Shown here: positions 13,901 to 24,430 of the stretch, in pieces | How the letters are laid out: each line of letters starts with the position of its first letter | Position numbering within the stretch: position 1 is the first letter of the stretch | Assembly (NCBI RefSeq): GCF_905475395.1 | Contig: NC_058337.1 | Span: forward strand, 66,050,368 to 66,114,367 | From: Chrysoperla carnea | Taxonomy: Eukaryota; Arthropoda; Insecta; Neuroptera; Chrysopidae | Reading direction: 5' to 3' | DNA length: 64,000 nt | Notes under the pieces: generated by a model | What the model was told of the DNA's origin: nothing | Databases searched by the model: none | The model's input: the letters and a program-made list of their open reading frames with translations, nothing else | Made by a program: the position numbers and the translations under genes

Positions 13901-16900
13901 TCCTCGAAAATAAAATTTTTTCAGGGGAGAAACAATTTTTCTTTTTAAAAAATTTGTTTCAATATATGCAAAATGGAAATTTAATGCTGTTGTGGAATTA
14001 TTCGTAGGTTTTTTGAAAAATCGTAATCCAAATGGTGTCAACTATTTCTAAATTAAACTAATTTATGTTGTTTAGGTGGACGTAAAGGACGTTTTATACA
14101 TGATTTTTATGCAAATAAAACTGGTATTATTGATATCGATAAAAAACGATGCTTTGTTATGCCATTAAATCGTGGTATGGTATTACCTCCCCGATCATTG
14201 TTTGATTTAATACAAAAAATGTGGGATGGATATTATGAAGTGGATACTGAACGTGTGCGAGAAACAATGAAAGTAGTCACACCACCACTAACTGATTTAA
14301 AAGATGTTGGATCGTACATCAAGAATGAATGTAAAAATATGACTGTGTATCAGTTAGAGAAATATAACTCCACAGGTAAATATATTTAACATTTTTAAGT
14401 TGCCGGCGATCATAGCCTAGGATCCGAAAAAAATCTTCCTTATTCCTTTATCAAATTCCATGATTCACCCCTCATTTTCAAGTTTATTATGTCTAGATTT
14501 GATGAAAAACATACTTACGGTCTAAAAATGTATCGCTTAGGGAAAAAGCACGCTACACAGATATTAGGCAAACATGTTAGTTTTTACAGATACTCTCCCA
14601 ATAATACATATAATACTCAAAACATTATTAGGCAAACATGTTAGATTTACAGATGCTCTCCTAACATATAATTGCTATTTTGAATACATGTTTTCCTAAT
14701 ATTAACTTAAGAACTTTTGATTTGTTCATCACTTTTCTACGGAATTTGTTGTTTGTTGTTTTTAGCCACGGTTACACGGTAACCACGGTAACTACGGGAG
14801 CCGAATTCCTCGCGGGTCGAACTAGTAAATTTTAATTTATTAATAGAATACAAATTCCACTTTGTATTAAAGATAACGAGTTTAAGTTTAGAAAATACTT
14901 TTTTTACATTTTCTTATCAAATTTTACATACTTAAAGGGGTTTTAGTGAAATGATTCACTCAATAGATAATGTCTTAAACTTTAAACTTGTCTTTCTTTT
15001 CGAGATACTACATCTCAAAATTTGAAAAATCACAGTGGTATACTTGAAGATTCAAGGTGTTAATCTTTCAAATAAATTATTTTATACATAAATGAGGCAA
15101 TGCCAAACGCTATGTGTAAATTACTTATCCAATAGACAAGCAGCAGTTCAATTCTCCTTCAAGTACTCAGCTAGACTATACTTCTACTAGTTACTCAAAT
15201 TCCATAGGATCGAGCTTTATCGGCCGACTAGAATTATGCCATTACATTGAATTGAATTTGCTTAAGAATGCACCTTGTGTCCTAATTTGGTGACACACCA
15301 AAACCACCAGTGTGCAGAACGTCGCCAAATTAGCAACGAGTAACATACACAATAAGAGTAATTACGATTAGCTAATTCACACTGATGATGACTTCTTGGT
15401 AGTCGAAATACGTATTTATGTAATACAAAAATTGAACTAGGAAATTGGTGTAAAATCGAAATATCTTAAGAGTTCTCATCTTTGATAATATTTATAGAAT
15501 GTTAATATATTTCAAGTGTTTCGTCAATTTCCAGCAAGAAAACCATCTTTAAAAAAAAAAAAGAAAAATATTTTTCAAAAATAGATTAAGAATTTTTAAA
15601 ACTTTTGATAAAATAAAGGCTTAAATTTTTATAAAATTTGTTTTTTAGATGTTCTAAAAGACAATTATTTTGTTTTACTCATGAGCATAAGACGTATGTT
15701 AAATAATGGTGTGCGCCCTTCAAATAATTTTTTAAGAAAATATTTTCTAAAAAAATAAATTGATGGCATCTTTTTGGATGTTTAAAGAAAATTCTAAAAA
15801 AATAATTAAGAAAAATAAATTCAAAGTAGATACTTGGATGAAAATTCAAACTTTTGTAAGAGATTTTCATTTTTCCATATCCCACCATGAACCTTATTTA
15901 TTACTTTCTAATTAACACAATACATTTTTTGGAATTATTTAATTTCAAATAATATTTTAGAATTTTATTTTACTTAATTACAAACCATCGAATGTCTAAC
16001 AGTGACAGCAGGCACTCTTTAAAAAAATTTCTTCAGTATTTATTATCTTGGATAAAAAATCTTTCAAAAATTCAAACCTCGCGAAAATTTATTTAAACAT
16101 ATATCTCGTGATATTTATTGTTTTTTCATTATCATAAAACCAAAAATTTCTTATATAAGAGACTATGGAATTCTAAGAGTCCACATAATAATTTTGCATT
16201 CACAAATTCTGTTAATATTTTGCCAACAAAAAAAAACCTGATTAAAATGCGTGTTTAAAAATTCACCATTTTTTCTAACCGTAGAATAAGATAATCTCTT
16301 TAAATTTCACGTTCAGTTGTTTGTCACTTAATCACAAATAATAATTTGTTTTCCAAAATGGGGGACATAACGACATGTAATTTTAGTATGTAACGATTAT
16401 TGAGCACCTTTTTTATTGTAAATTTTTTATTGTTTTATTTTCTTGAACTCTTTTTAAGTAATTTGATAATTTGTATTTGAAAAATATGGTTTACTATTAA
16501 TAATATAGTTTTTGGAGCAAATTTTTCATAAGATTTTAAATTGAAAACATTTATAGAAAAAAAGATTTATCGTTTTTTTCAACAACCTGAGCAAAATCAT
16601 TAAAAATATAATCGATTAAGGTTATTTTCCGGAAAACTATAAATATTTAAAATTTAATCTTTTTTTTTTTTTTTTTTTTTTTGAGAAAAATACGTTTTTA
16701 CAATTAGAGCTACAACCTGAAAGTAATATTTCTATTTTTAATATTAACAAAATTAGGATATTTAAATTAAATCCGTTGTTAGTTGCTCTATCACGATATT
16801 TTTCGAGGAAATCTAATTTTCACAACCTTTCGATTTTAAATTGAAATCTTTTTTCGTATACAATTACTTTAAAAAAATTTTTGGCCAAAGTAGTAGAAAG

Positions 16901-17118
16901 TTTTGGAGAAATTTTCGCCAGATTTTTTTCCATATATTTCACACATTATGTTGTTTTAATTCCTAAAATTATTGTGGGTGTTATTGGAATATAATATTAA
17001 TACTTTTTTTTTCTGTATTGCAGTGATGAAGCGATCTGTAAGTGATGGCCAAACATACGTAATGTTCGCTGGAAAGAAAACAGTTGAACTCGATATTATT
17101 GATTTTGATGATTTTTAG
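1940..17118 (+). CDS. ITM2: integral membrane protein 2 (ITM2/BRI) family, BRICHOS domain
   Basis: Four coding exons, 1940-2026, 13179-13596, 14076-14375 and 17024-17118, join in phase with GT-AG introns into 299 residues, close to the 260-300 of the family. Seen: a cytosolic N-terminus with an RARARR cluster (residues 54-59), a single membrane segment at about 63-85 (type II anchor), an acidic linker, and a BRICHOS domain with the family's cysteine pair at 194 and 254. The RCFVMPLN...LPPRSL stretch aligns well with human ITM2B. A KR pair at the start of exon 4 could be a proprotein-convertase site, as furin cuts mammalian BRI2; that is inference. BRICHOS proteins act as chaperone-like secretory-pathway proteins. 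Intron 1 is 11.15 kb and repeat-filled. The start is the first ATG, with a consensus GTAAGT donor 87 bases downstream. Confidence 0.92.
2147..3935. other. intron 1 of ITM2, first part: nothing recognised
   Basis: AT-rich intron sequence. A 111-codon open frame on the minus strand (2567-2902) has no recognisable domain. A 17-base poly-A run lies near 3738-3754. I see no gene or clear repeat. Confidence 0.5.
3936..4054 (+). repeat. dispersed repeat, inverted partner at 5817-5943
   Basis: About 120 bases containing TTTTTCGCAGAGATGATGCA recur in reverse orientation at 5817-5943 with moderate divergence. Non-coding and inside ITM2 intron 1. The pair encloses an R1 copy, so the outer unit could be the ends of one larger element. 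Confidence 0.6.
4940..5680 (+). repeat. R1 repeat, copy A
   Basis: Shares with the other R1 copies the ordered landmarks GGTATACTAAGTTT, GTCCGCCTGTCTG, a block reading ATAACTCAAAAACGAAAAGA, GATATCAAGCTGAAATTTTT, and a 3' end near TTTCAACAATTAACTC. The middle is rearranged relative to copies C and D. No open frame is conserved between copies. Confidence 0.7.
5817..5943 (-). repeat. dispersed repeat, inverted partner of 3936-4054
   Basis: Reverse-orientation copy of the 3936-4054 repeat, including the TGCATCATCTCTGCGAAAAA block. Non-coding. Confidence 0.6.
6513..6743 (-). mobile_element. tRNA-derived SINE, copy 1
   Basis: Read on the minus strand it begins with a tRNA-like head: an A box at 6715-6731 (TAGCTCAGTTGGTTAGG) and a B box at 6686-6698 (GGGTTCAATTCCC), the internal RNA polymerase III promoter. 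A unique body follows that ends near TGGACAGCCAATATAACC. It is flanked by 15-base direct repeats, 6498-6512 and 6744-6758, with one mismatch, as expected of target-site duplications. Copy 2 lies at 50079-50363 in the same orientation. It has no tRNA acceptor-stem pairing, so it is not a functional tRNA gene. Confidence 0.85.
7850..8060 (+). repeat. dispersed repeat, second copy at 44405-44650
   Basis: About 210 bases resemble 44405-44650 in the same orientation, sharing CCCTTTTGTCG, AATGATTTATTCT and TTTTCGCTACCGTAGA. Diverged and non-coding. Family unknown. Confidence 0.55.
8833..9362 (-). repeat. R1 repeat, copy B
   Basis: Nearly full-length reverse copy of R1, from TCACTTGTTTT (3' end, at about 8833) to TGAAATATACCAAGGTATAC (5' end, at about 9362). 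It keeps the central GGGTCCTACGG-type stretch in inverted form and the GTCTGTCTGTC block. Confidence 0.8.
10565..11105 (+). repeat. R1 repeat, copy C
   Basis: Full-length R1 in plus orientation: GAGGTATACTAAGTTTAGTC at the left, the TCCGTCTGTCTGTCAACACG block near 10700, CATCACTGTTTACCCGTGAG near 10920, and TTCAACAATTAACTC near the right end. Non-coding. Confidence 0.8.
11777..12129. mobile_element. foldback element FB3 (about 350-base hairpin)
   Basis: The arm 11777-11930 pairs with 11967-12129 in inverted orientation, around a 36-base loop. Conserved landmarks include GAAGAGTATCTGGGT near the centre and TTTTGTATTGCTAACA at the outer ends. Arm identity is roughly 75-85 percent by eye. No coding capacity. 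It lies in ITM2 intron 1, so a transcript across it would contain a long imperfect double strand. Confidence 0.8.
12130..13178. other. end of ITM2 intron 1: nothing recognised
   Basis: AT-rich intron sequence up to the 3' splice site TTTTCTAG at 13178. Short open frames show no domain. No repeat pair was noticed. Confidence 0.5.
14432..14712 (+). repeat. dispersed repeat, inverted partner at 43880-44206
   Basis: About 280 bases match 43880-44206 in reverse, with strong identity in TTCCTTATTCCTTTATCAAA and TCCATGATTCAC and weaker identity through TTAGGCAAACATG to a TTTCCTAATATTAA end. It carries an internal repeat of TTAGGCAAACATGTTAG at about 14565 and 14625. It lies in ITM2 intron 3. No coding capacity. 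Confidence 0.65.
15288..15472 (+). mobile_element. half copy of the FB4 inner foldback element
   Basis: Matches the right half of the palindrome at 18031-18342, from TTTGGTGACACACCA through AATTAGCAACGAGTAACATA and TAGTCGAAATACGTATTTAT to TCGAAATATCTT. The left arm is absent, so this is a solo arm or a deletion product. In ITM2 intron 3. Confidence 0.75.
15811..15925 (+). repeat. dispersed repeat, second copy at 18943-19055
   Basis: About 115 bases (AATAAATTCAAAGTAGATAC ... ATATCCCACCATGAA) recur at 18943-19055 in the same orientation. Each copy lies a few hundred bases to the right of an FB4-family element, so both may be parts of one larger duplicated unit. Confidence 0.7.
16660..16682 (+). 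repeat. poly-T tract
   Basis: A run of 23 T in ITM2 intron 3. It could be the antisense tail of an old retroposed sequence, but no recognisable body adjoins it. Confidence 0.6.
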
Positions 17119-17217
17119 AAATAATATTGTAAATATATATACATATCTAAATATATGTAATTTTTTGCCCATTTTGTTTGTCAGTAGATAATTTTTTCCA
17201 ACATATCTTTCTATTTA

Positions 17218-17223
17218 AATAAA
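17218..17223 (+). promoter_or_regulatory. poly(A) signal AATAAA of ITM2
   Basis: The first AATAAA after the ITM2 stop codon lies 100 bases downstream. Plausible end of the transcript; not proven. Confidence 0.45.
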
Positions 17224-17896
17224 TTTTCTTATTGTATATTATTAAAAACAAAATAATTATGTATAAATAAGTATTATAAAACAAATATTATTATGTTTAA
17301 ATTTTAAATTTTTTTAAAATAAATTTGGTGGTGATTTTTCTAACAGCACACAAGGATTTAAAAAATCCACAAAACCAATGCAATATATAAAACTAAATAC
17401 GAATTTTGATATTTTTAATTGTGATTCGATAATTCACTGATCTATTTTAATTGTAATTTAACAAAAAATTATCGGAATTTCAAATGTTCCAAAATACCTG
17501 TGAACCTATAAATACACCAATCTGAAAAATACTGTGTAATTTTTTTTATTAAATTTTTAGAATTTCCAATTTATATAGTAATCCGCAAGAATAAGTTGTG
17601 TATTATTTGGAATTACGAAATCAGATTTCCTGAGATAACAGTTTATATTAAATCCAAGAAGCTTAGTGCAACCTGATACGTATACTATTGAATACCAACA
17701 TAGCACGATTTTCAAATATTCTTTAAAAATTAGTATATAAAATTGTTTATTTGTTAATTAAATGTAAAATTATTTCCTGTAAAATATTGTGATCTCAAAA
17801 TTGAGTGCAATAAAACAAACATTTTCTTTATTGTTATTTTATATGTTGATTTATTCCCGCCAAATTTTATGAATCCGTTTGATGTAGCTGATAGTT

Positions 17897-18572
17897 ATGG
17901 TATAAGAGCTCATAACAGAAAAAGGCACCCTTCTAACACTTCAAAATTATAAAAATTAAAAGATTGAAAAATGTTACGTCCGCCAGACTAATAAAATATA
18001 ATAAATGAGAACTCTAGGAAATTTCGAAATAAATTTCGATTTTTGCCCCAATTTTGTTTTTTATATTTTATAAATACGTATTTCGACTACCAAGTATTCA
18101 TCATTAGTATGAATTAGCTAATCGTAATTACTGTTATTATGTATGTTACTCGTTGCTTATTTGGTGACACACCAAGCCACCAGTGTGCAGTCTGCCACCA
18201 AATTAGCAACGAGTAACATACATAATAAGATTAATTACGATTAGCTAAGTCATACTGATGATGACTACTTAGTAGTCGAAATACGTATTTATAAAATACA
18301 AAAAACTGATCTAGGAAATTGTGGCAAAAATCGAAATTTATCTTAAACTTTTATTTTTTGAAATTCAAGGAGGTGTTATGAAGTACATTTTCGTAAAGGG
18401 GTTTTAAAAAAAAATTTTTTTTAGCTTAATTGAACAATTAAAAAAGATAACAATTAAAGAATTTTTATTAGTCTGGCGGGCGTAACATTTTTACATGTTT
18501 TTCAGTCTTTTTCATTTTATAATTTTGAAGTGTTAGATGGGTGCTTTTTTCTACTATGGGCTTTTATACCAT
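17897..18572. mobile_element. nested foldback element FB4
   Basis: Two inverted repeats lie one inside the other. Outer arms: 17897-17998 and 18463-18572 (ATGGTATAA...ACACTTCAAAATTATAAAA...CCGCCAGACTAATAAAA). Inner arms: 18031-18168 and 18198-18342 (ATTTTATAAATACGTATTTC and TATGTATGTTACTCGTTGC blocks), with a loop near GACACACCAAGCC. The inner element has relatives at 15288-15472, 54680-54775 and 55085-55180; the outer arms do not recur in this window. It lies between the ITM2 and WDR55 3' ends. No transposase is present. Confidence 0.8.
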
Positions 18573-18942
18573 TAGGGGTAAGTAGAGGAACATTGAAAAG
18601 CGCGTTAAGTTAAACCTACTTAAAGCTTGTTTGGTAGGATTTCCGGTCTTTGGTCCGGTGGAAAAAATATTTTCCCCTTTAAGGTAGGCGTATCTTATTG
18701 GTATTTTCAATCTGAGATTACAGTACGTTTTTCTGGCGAAGTGTTTTAAAACAAGAGATAACAGGGTATACTTCATAAAATATATGAATGCCTAAAAGTA
18801 ATTATACGAACAAATAATCTGGCTTAGGACATTCGAACATCTATCTATCTACCTGTACATTTCCGATCGTCACCCAAGTTTTTAAGTCTAGTGGTTACAG
18901 ATATGACACTTCAGTACATAAAATTATGTCTATAGCAATTAA

Positions 18943-19055
18943 AAAAATAAATTCAAAGTAGATACTTTGATGAAAATTTAAACTTTTAAATATTAACAAG
19001 AGATTTTTATTTTTCAATATCCCACCATGAATCTTATTTATTGCTGTATTAACTA
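18943..19055 (+). repeat. dispersed repeat, partner of 15811-15925
   Basis: Second copy of the 115-base repeat, diverged by a small insertion and scattered substitutions. It lies just before the WDR55 3' end. Confidence 0.7.
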
Positions 19056-19260
19056 ACAGAGCAATAATATTACTTCTGGAAAACCATCGCTTAACTTAAA
19101 ATTTACAAGACACCCTTTAATCGTTTATAATCAGAGTTTGCTTTTTAATCAAAATAAGGTTTTTTTAAACCAGAAAACACAGGGAATTAAATACTTTCTG
19201 AGTCAAAAATTTATGGGTTTCAAATTGCCCGGCGAAGGCGGGTAGGCGTTAGTAATAATA

Positions 19261-19266
19261 TTTATT
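19261..19266 (-). promoter_or_regulatory. poly(A) signal of WDR55
   Basis: AATAAA on the minus strand, 72 bases past the WDR55 stop codon. A plausible transcript end. Confidence 0.45.
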
Positions 19267-19337
19267 GATAAAACTTCAAAGATACCAAGTTAAATTAAAA
19301 TAATTTTATTAACACCAATGAAATTACAACTACAGTA

Positions 19338-22104
19338 TTACGTTCCTAAATCCGCAAAAAAATCTTTTCGATTCGTTTGTTTTGATGATGGTAAATTGTT
19401 AGTTAATTGTTTTTTATTTTTCTTCTCTTTCAAATTTGTTAAACGGAAATGTTCAAAATAAGATATATTCCAAAATTTTACTTCATTTCTAAACGAACTG
19501 GATGCAATTAGTGTTCCATCATTACAAATGTCCATGCACTCAACAGACAATTGATGTTGACCCACAATACCTAGTTGTCGATGTGGAAATAAATGTGTAC
19601 CGCGTAAAATACCATCTTCATTACCAGTTACAACAATATTTTGTGTAACCGGTATTATTTTGTTAATAGATTGTTTTGGTCCAGGAAATTCGTCACTATG
19701 ATATCCAAATTCACGCCAATTAAATAAATACATTTTGCCTTTGGATGTACTTGCTAATAATTTGTGACCATGTCGGAATAATCCTAGTGATGTGAATTCT
19801 TCATCGTATTCCTCAGATTGTAAGAAAAATGATCTGTAAAAATCAAAATTATTATTTTAAAATTTTCTTTCTACTCAATTATAAATAACACAGATCAACA
19901 ATCAATATTAATAATCGATACGCATAGAAATAAAGATTCATAAACGATTACTAAAATATTAAAACTTCGTTGTGATGTGTCATTTTTTATTTTAGAAAAT
20001 TCTGAAAAATTTTAATTTTATCATTGATAAAATTTGTTTTGTACAATTTGGACAAATCATTTTTCTATTTTTTCTACTGTGGACTATTAGTATGGTATAT
20101 GACTCTAAAAAGAATGTCGGTTCTTTGACTTCCAATATTAAAAGGAGCACTACAAAAAAATACACCTACCAGCTAACCAACCATGCTGTGTCTCAATGAG
20201 TGAAATATGGAAGGTATTTTCTCATTAATAAAATAATAAATAGCCACTTTTTAGTTTGCGCAAATTCTTATAGAATTTAGTTAATACTACGTTTATAGAA
20301 ATATTACTACAGAGTTTTCGCCAGTAAAAATTACCTGTTTTTTAAATCTATTGAGGAAATAGTTCCATCACCACTAGCACAAATCAAAAAAGTTTTGTTG
20401 TCATCGACAACCATATCGCTTATAAAATCATCATGCTTTTTTGTTTGATAAATTGGTGTCTTTGTATTGTTTCTCAAATCCCAAAATCTTATACGCCCAT
20501 CGTCATCACCTAGAAAATAATTCAATTCAATTCAAATAATTCAAAATTAAATTTATTAAAGGGTTTTGATCAACCGCTTTTGCAAAATCGGATTTAAATT
20601 TAAACTTTTTTATAAGTTTATCTGTCAAATTCGTTCTTGTTTTGTATCGGCTATATTAGGAGTATAATCTCGAATTTTGACTTTGAATTCGAAATTAGTG
20701 ATCGACAATAAAAGTAATAAACATGATTTTTTAACATCTAACTCTTAACACGTTAGGCACCACAAGGAGATTTTGCTGATCTTCTCTGATCAAGTGTGCT
20801 TGAGTCAATCAGAATTCATTATTAAAATTCTGGGTTCGTTTTCAATGTTTTAGGAATAAAAACACATTTATTACTTTTTAATATTTAAATTTGATTATCT
20901 CGATATCTTGAAATTAATAAAATTCGAAGTTTAGATACTAAACAACAAATTATTGTTTTATTACCTACACAACATCGTTATCTACAAGATGATTACTTAA
21001 CTTTAAATTTTTCAAAAACCACAGATTATACTAATAATTTGGAGATACTTTCCTGACGAAATAAAAATATTGTATCGTTAATAAATAATAACTCGAAAAG
21101 TTACAAATCGATCATGCAGAAATTTACAAGACTTGTTTTGTAATTATTAGCACTTGTCCTAGAATTTGAAACACCAAAGTTTTACAGTATCTTTATTATT
21201 ATTAAATACATCAAAGAAATAGTTTTTTGAACTTTGTGCGCAAATTACAGGTAAAAGGAACTATTTACACACTTCGATTTAGCCTCATTTGTTAGGAAAT
21301 TAAGACAGGAGCAAAACACCTAAGATATTTTTATAGTAAACAATTTACTAGAAAGGCGGACATTTAATCAAGGACATAAAACGGTAGAGATCTTATAGCA
21401 AATAAGACGAAATATTAAACGAGATCGGTTTTTCTACAAAAATTATTATTCCACAAGAAGAACCTTTTTATGCGTTCTTGAATTCTTATCAGGAATTTAT
21501 AAACAATTATAGTCCGTATTGATGATTTACTTGATTTATTTTTTATTTTCGAATAAATGATTTATGTTTTTAAACGATTTAATTTACCTGAAGCTATGCA
21601 ATCTTCATTTATCACTTGTAAGCAGTTAATCGGTACTTCATGCGCATCATCTACGAATGCTTTTAATTTTCCAGTTTTGACATCAGTGACCATCAACGTC
21701 CGATCTTTTGATGTTGAATATAATATATCACCTTCATCGTCGAATTCAATATCACGACATGCTTGTGTATGTAATTCCCATGTATCAATAACATTGTTTT
21801 CTTCATTCGAATATTTACAAACGCTTACATCACCAACAATATTTGCGACAGCAATAAGATTCTCTGTAGGGTGAAAACATAAATCGACAATATGATCTTC
21901 AAATTCTATATCTGGTGGATGGTTTCGTTGTTTTTGTTGTTCTTTCTTAAATTTTTTAAATATTTCATCTTCTTCTTCGTCTTGGTCATCATCATTCTCA
22001 GTTGGTTTTGTTGATTCGGCCTGGTCTTTTTCAAAATCTTCTTCATCTGTTGTTGATGCATTTTCGTCGAAACTTACGTCGGAATCACTATCAGAATCAC
22101 TCAT
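19338..22104 (-). CDS. WDR55: WD repeat-containing protein 55 homologue
   Basis: Three exons, 21588-22104, 20335-20509 and 19338-19833, join in phase with GT-AG introns into 395 residues; human WDR55 has 383. The N-terminus is highly acidic (SDSDSDSD, then EDE runs to residue 50). WD40 blades follow, with SKDRTLMVTD, DDDGRIRFWDLR, SGDGTISSIDL and SSFRNEVKFWNIS as readable strand motifs. The C-terminus is lysine-rich and ends near KDFFADLG, the tail characteristic of WDR55. Family knowledge: a nuclear/nucleolar WD40 protein needed for rRNA maturation and cell-cycle progression. The start is the first ATG of a serine/aspartate-rich leader. It is divergent from SepSecS across 6.8 kb of mobile DNA. 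Confidence 0.92.
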
Positions 22105-23110
22105 TTTTTACTTTTTTATTAGAAATAAATATTTGTTAATAATCTTTTAGGTTAAAAATTATTAATAAAACACGTTTTAATCATAAACATTATTATTATT
22201 GATATCGATAGTTTGCTATCTATTATTGAAAGTTCAAATAGAGGCGGGTTAATAAAAAAAGGGGGATATACGTAAATTCGCCTTAGGACCTGTAAAACGG
22301 TATTTACTTATATTAGTGACAAAAAAATATCAAAATTCATTACAAATTTGAAATTTATCTTAAGGGAGTAAGGTTATGCACTTGAAGAAGGTGGGTTGAG
22401 GGGAAGTTTCCAATGCTAAATGTATGGATTATGGAACTTCTTTGCCATTATCATTTTTAAAGAAAAAAATTTCATCGAGTGAAATTTTAATAATAATTGC
22501 CACACAAACATAAAAACCCTTTAATGTTATGAAAAAGTTAATAAATATTGCGTGATAATAATCTAAAAAATGAACTAGTTATCATATCGTCAAAAATCCA
22601 AAAATCTAACTGTTAACACAGATGTATCGCCTTATGATGCTTAATATACTTAAGCCGAATCTATACAAAACAAAGTAAACTTTGTCCGCCCAGAGCCCGC
22701 CACGGTATTTTAAATATTTTAGTTAAATTTATTACCCTTTCTTCTGAAAAGTATTTTTTTATTTTTGAGGAGAAATACTTTATAATAACATCAAGTAGCC
22801 AATAATATGTATATATTCATTACCGATACAATCTTCTATCTTCTGTTAATCAAATACATATTCCCTTTGTCATTTCACTTTTGAATACACGAACACTACA
22901 TATATATTCTGTCTCTCTCATTTACTTATAAACATATATTACATATCTCACTCATAACAAAATCACACAAAAAAAATAATACACACACACACATATAGAA
23001 ATAAATTTTTATTTATTTTTGAAACATTATGTTTTGTATTTTTTAACTATTGAAAGAAATATGATATGTATGGTACTTGTACATTTCATTTTACTGTCTT
23101 ATCTTATTAT
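22105..23110. other. intergenic, upstream of WDR55
   Basis: AT-rich. Contains a short (AC)n microsatellite at 22981-22992 and presumably the WDR55 promoter. No gene is seen. Confidence 0.5.
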
Positions 23111-24240
23111 CTAGATTATTTTGGAAAACAAATTACAGGTTCGAATTTTCATGTCTCTGGGAATGCGGGCATCAATAATTTCTGGAATAATGCAATTTAA
23201 ATAAAATGCTTGCAATTTTGGAAGCATTACAATCTTCCAAAGATCATTATCCCTAACGATTTTTTTGACTGCAATTTCTTTTCCATTATAAATTACCAAA
23301 TCGCATAATTCACTTTTTGTAATATCAATTGCCCTTGTATTTGATAATAGTAGGGGTAAAAAGCTTACCGGTTTTTATTTCCCTCTACAGTGTAACATTT
23401 TTGTTTATTTGTGGCCAAAATATCTTATTAACGAAACGAAGCATTTAATGTCTACAATGTCTTCGGTCCCAACCAAACCACCGGGACTGACCCAAGACAA
23501 GGATTTTCAAAATCAATAAACAGGCCGCATTTTTCAACTTCTACATTATTCTGTATTTCATACAGATTTAATGCCACCGTTTCATTGATACGACCATATT
23601 CCATTGATTTTGAAAATACTTACTCCCCCATTTAGTAAATTTTCAACTAAATTATGTGAGGAAGTTGTTTCTTTACGATTAATCAACATATTTTTGTGAA
23701 GTTTTCGCCATTTTGCATTGTCATGTTGACCCCTTGTTTCTTCCTCGACTTTTTTTTTTGATGGTACGTTGTTTTTTAATCGTAAAAGAAATGTTTTTGC
23801 TTCCTCTAACATGGCCTCTTCACAAATATTTGGTTGGGAGTTATAAAGCCCGTAGTTTTTATCAGGTTCTTTTCATAGCTTTATTGGCCGTTTTGATAAA
23901 TACTTTACTAAATGTTTTACCAATGATCGTGCATTTAGGTGAAGATGGGCCTAAATGGCAACTAGGTCCACTTGTATGCGATAGAGCAGCGTCAACGCTA
24001 CGCATTTCATATCCACCTCGTTTCGTTAAGCTTGTCCTCTTCCCCTCATTAAATTTGGACACTAACGACAGGTATCTATAAAAAACAATTAAAATCCTTC
24101 CACTCAAATGCTTTCTTATAATTATTTAGTTTCCAGTTTAATACCATACCTCTCTGCTTCATTGGTTGATTCGTCGAAAGCTACACGATCTGCTTTAATA
24201 ATAATGGGGTCAAATATTAACAGGCCCAACTTTATTCAAT
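23111..24240 (-). pseudogene. broken YqaJ-type nuclease ORF of a mobile element
   Basis: Several minus-strand pieces in a consistent order read like one decayed protein of the YqaJ-like nuclease group found in many animal genomes. From its N-terminal side: a GKR...RGGYEMR segment near 24000-24060; an EETRGQHDNAKWRKLH segment at about 23690-23750, which fits the first YqaJ motif; a YYYQIQGQL motif at 23326-23352; then LWKIVMLPKL...IIPEIID at 23160-23240. No intact frame spans it, so it is a fossil. A second, shorter copy lies at 25634-25745. The family name rests on motif recall, not on a database search. Confidence 0.5.
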
Positions 24241-24430
24241 TCCCAATACATAAGATACAGTAATATATCTTTATTATGCGATGAAAAGGAGCGACGTCAA
24301 ATAGTTATTATTTTTCTGTAAACACTCCTTCTTATCATACCTGTGTTGTGTAGATGGAGGTACAAATATCATACTACATTATTTTATAACACACAACAAA
24401 TATTCATTGCATTTTGTATATGCATACAAC

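Noticed and set aside
21557-21874. 105-codon plus-strand frame
   Set aside because: Exact antisense of WDR55 exon 1; a shadow of real coding sequence.
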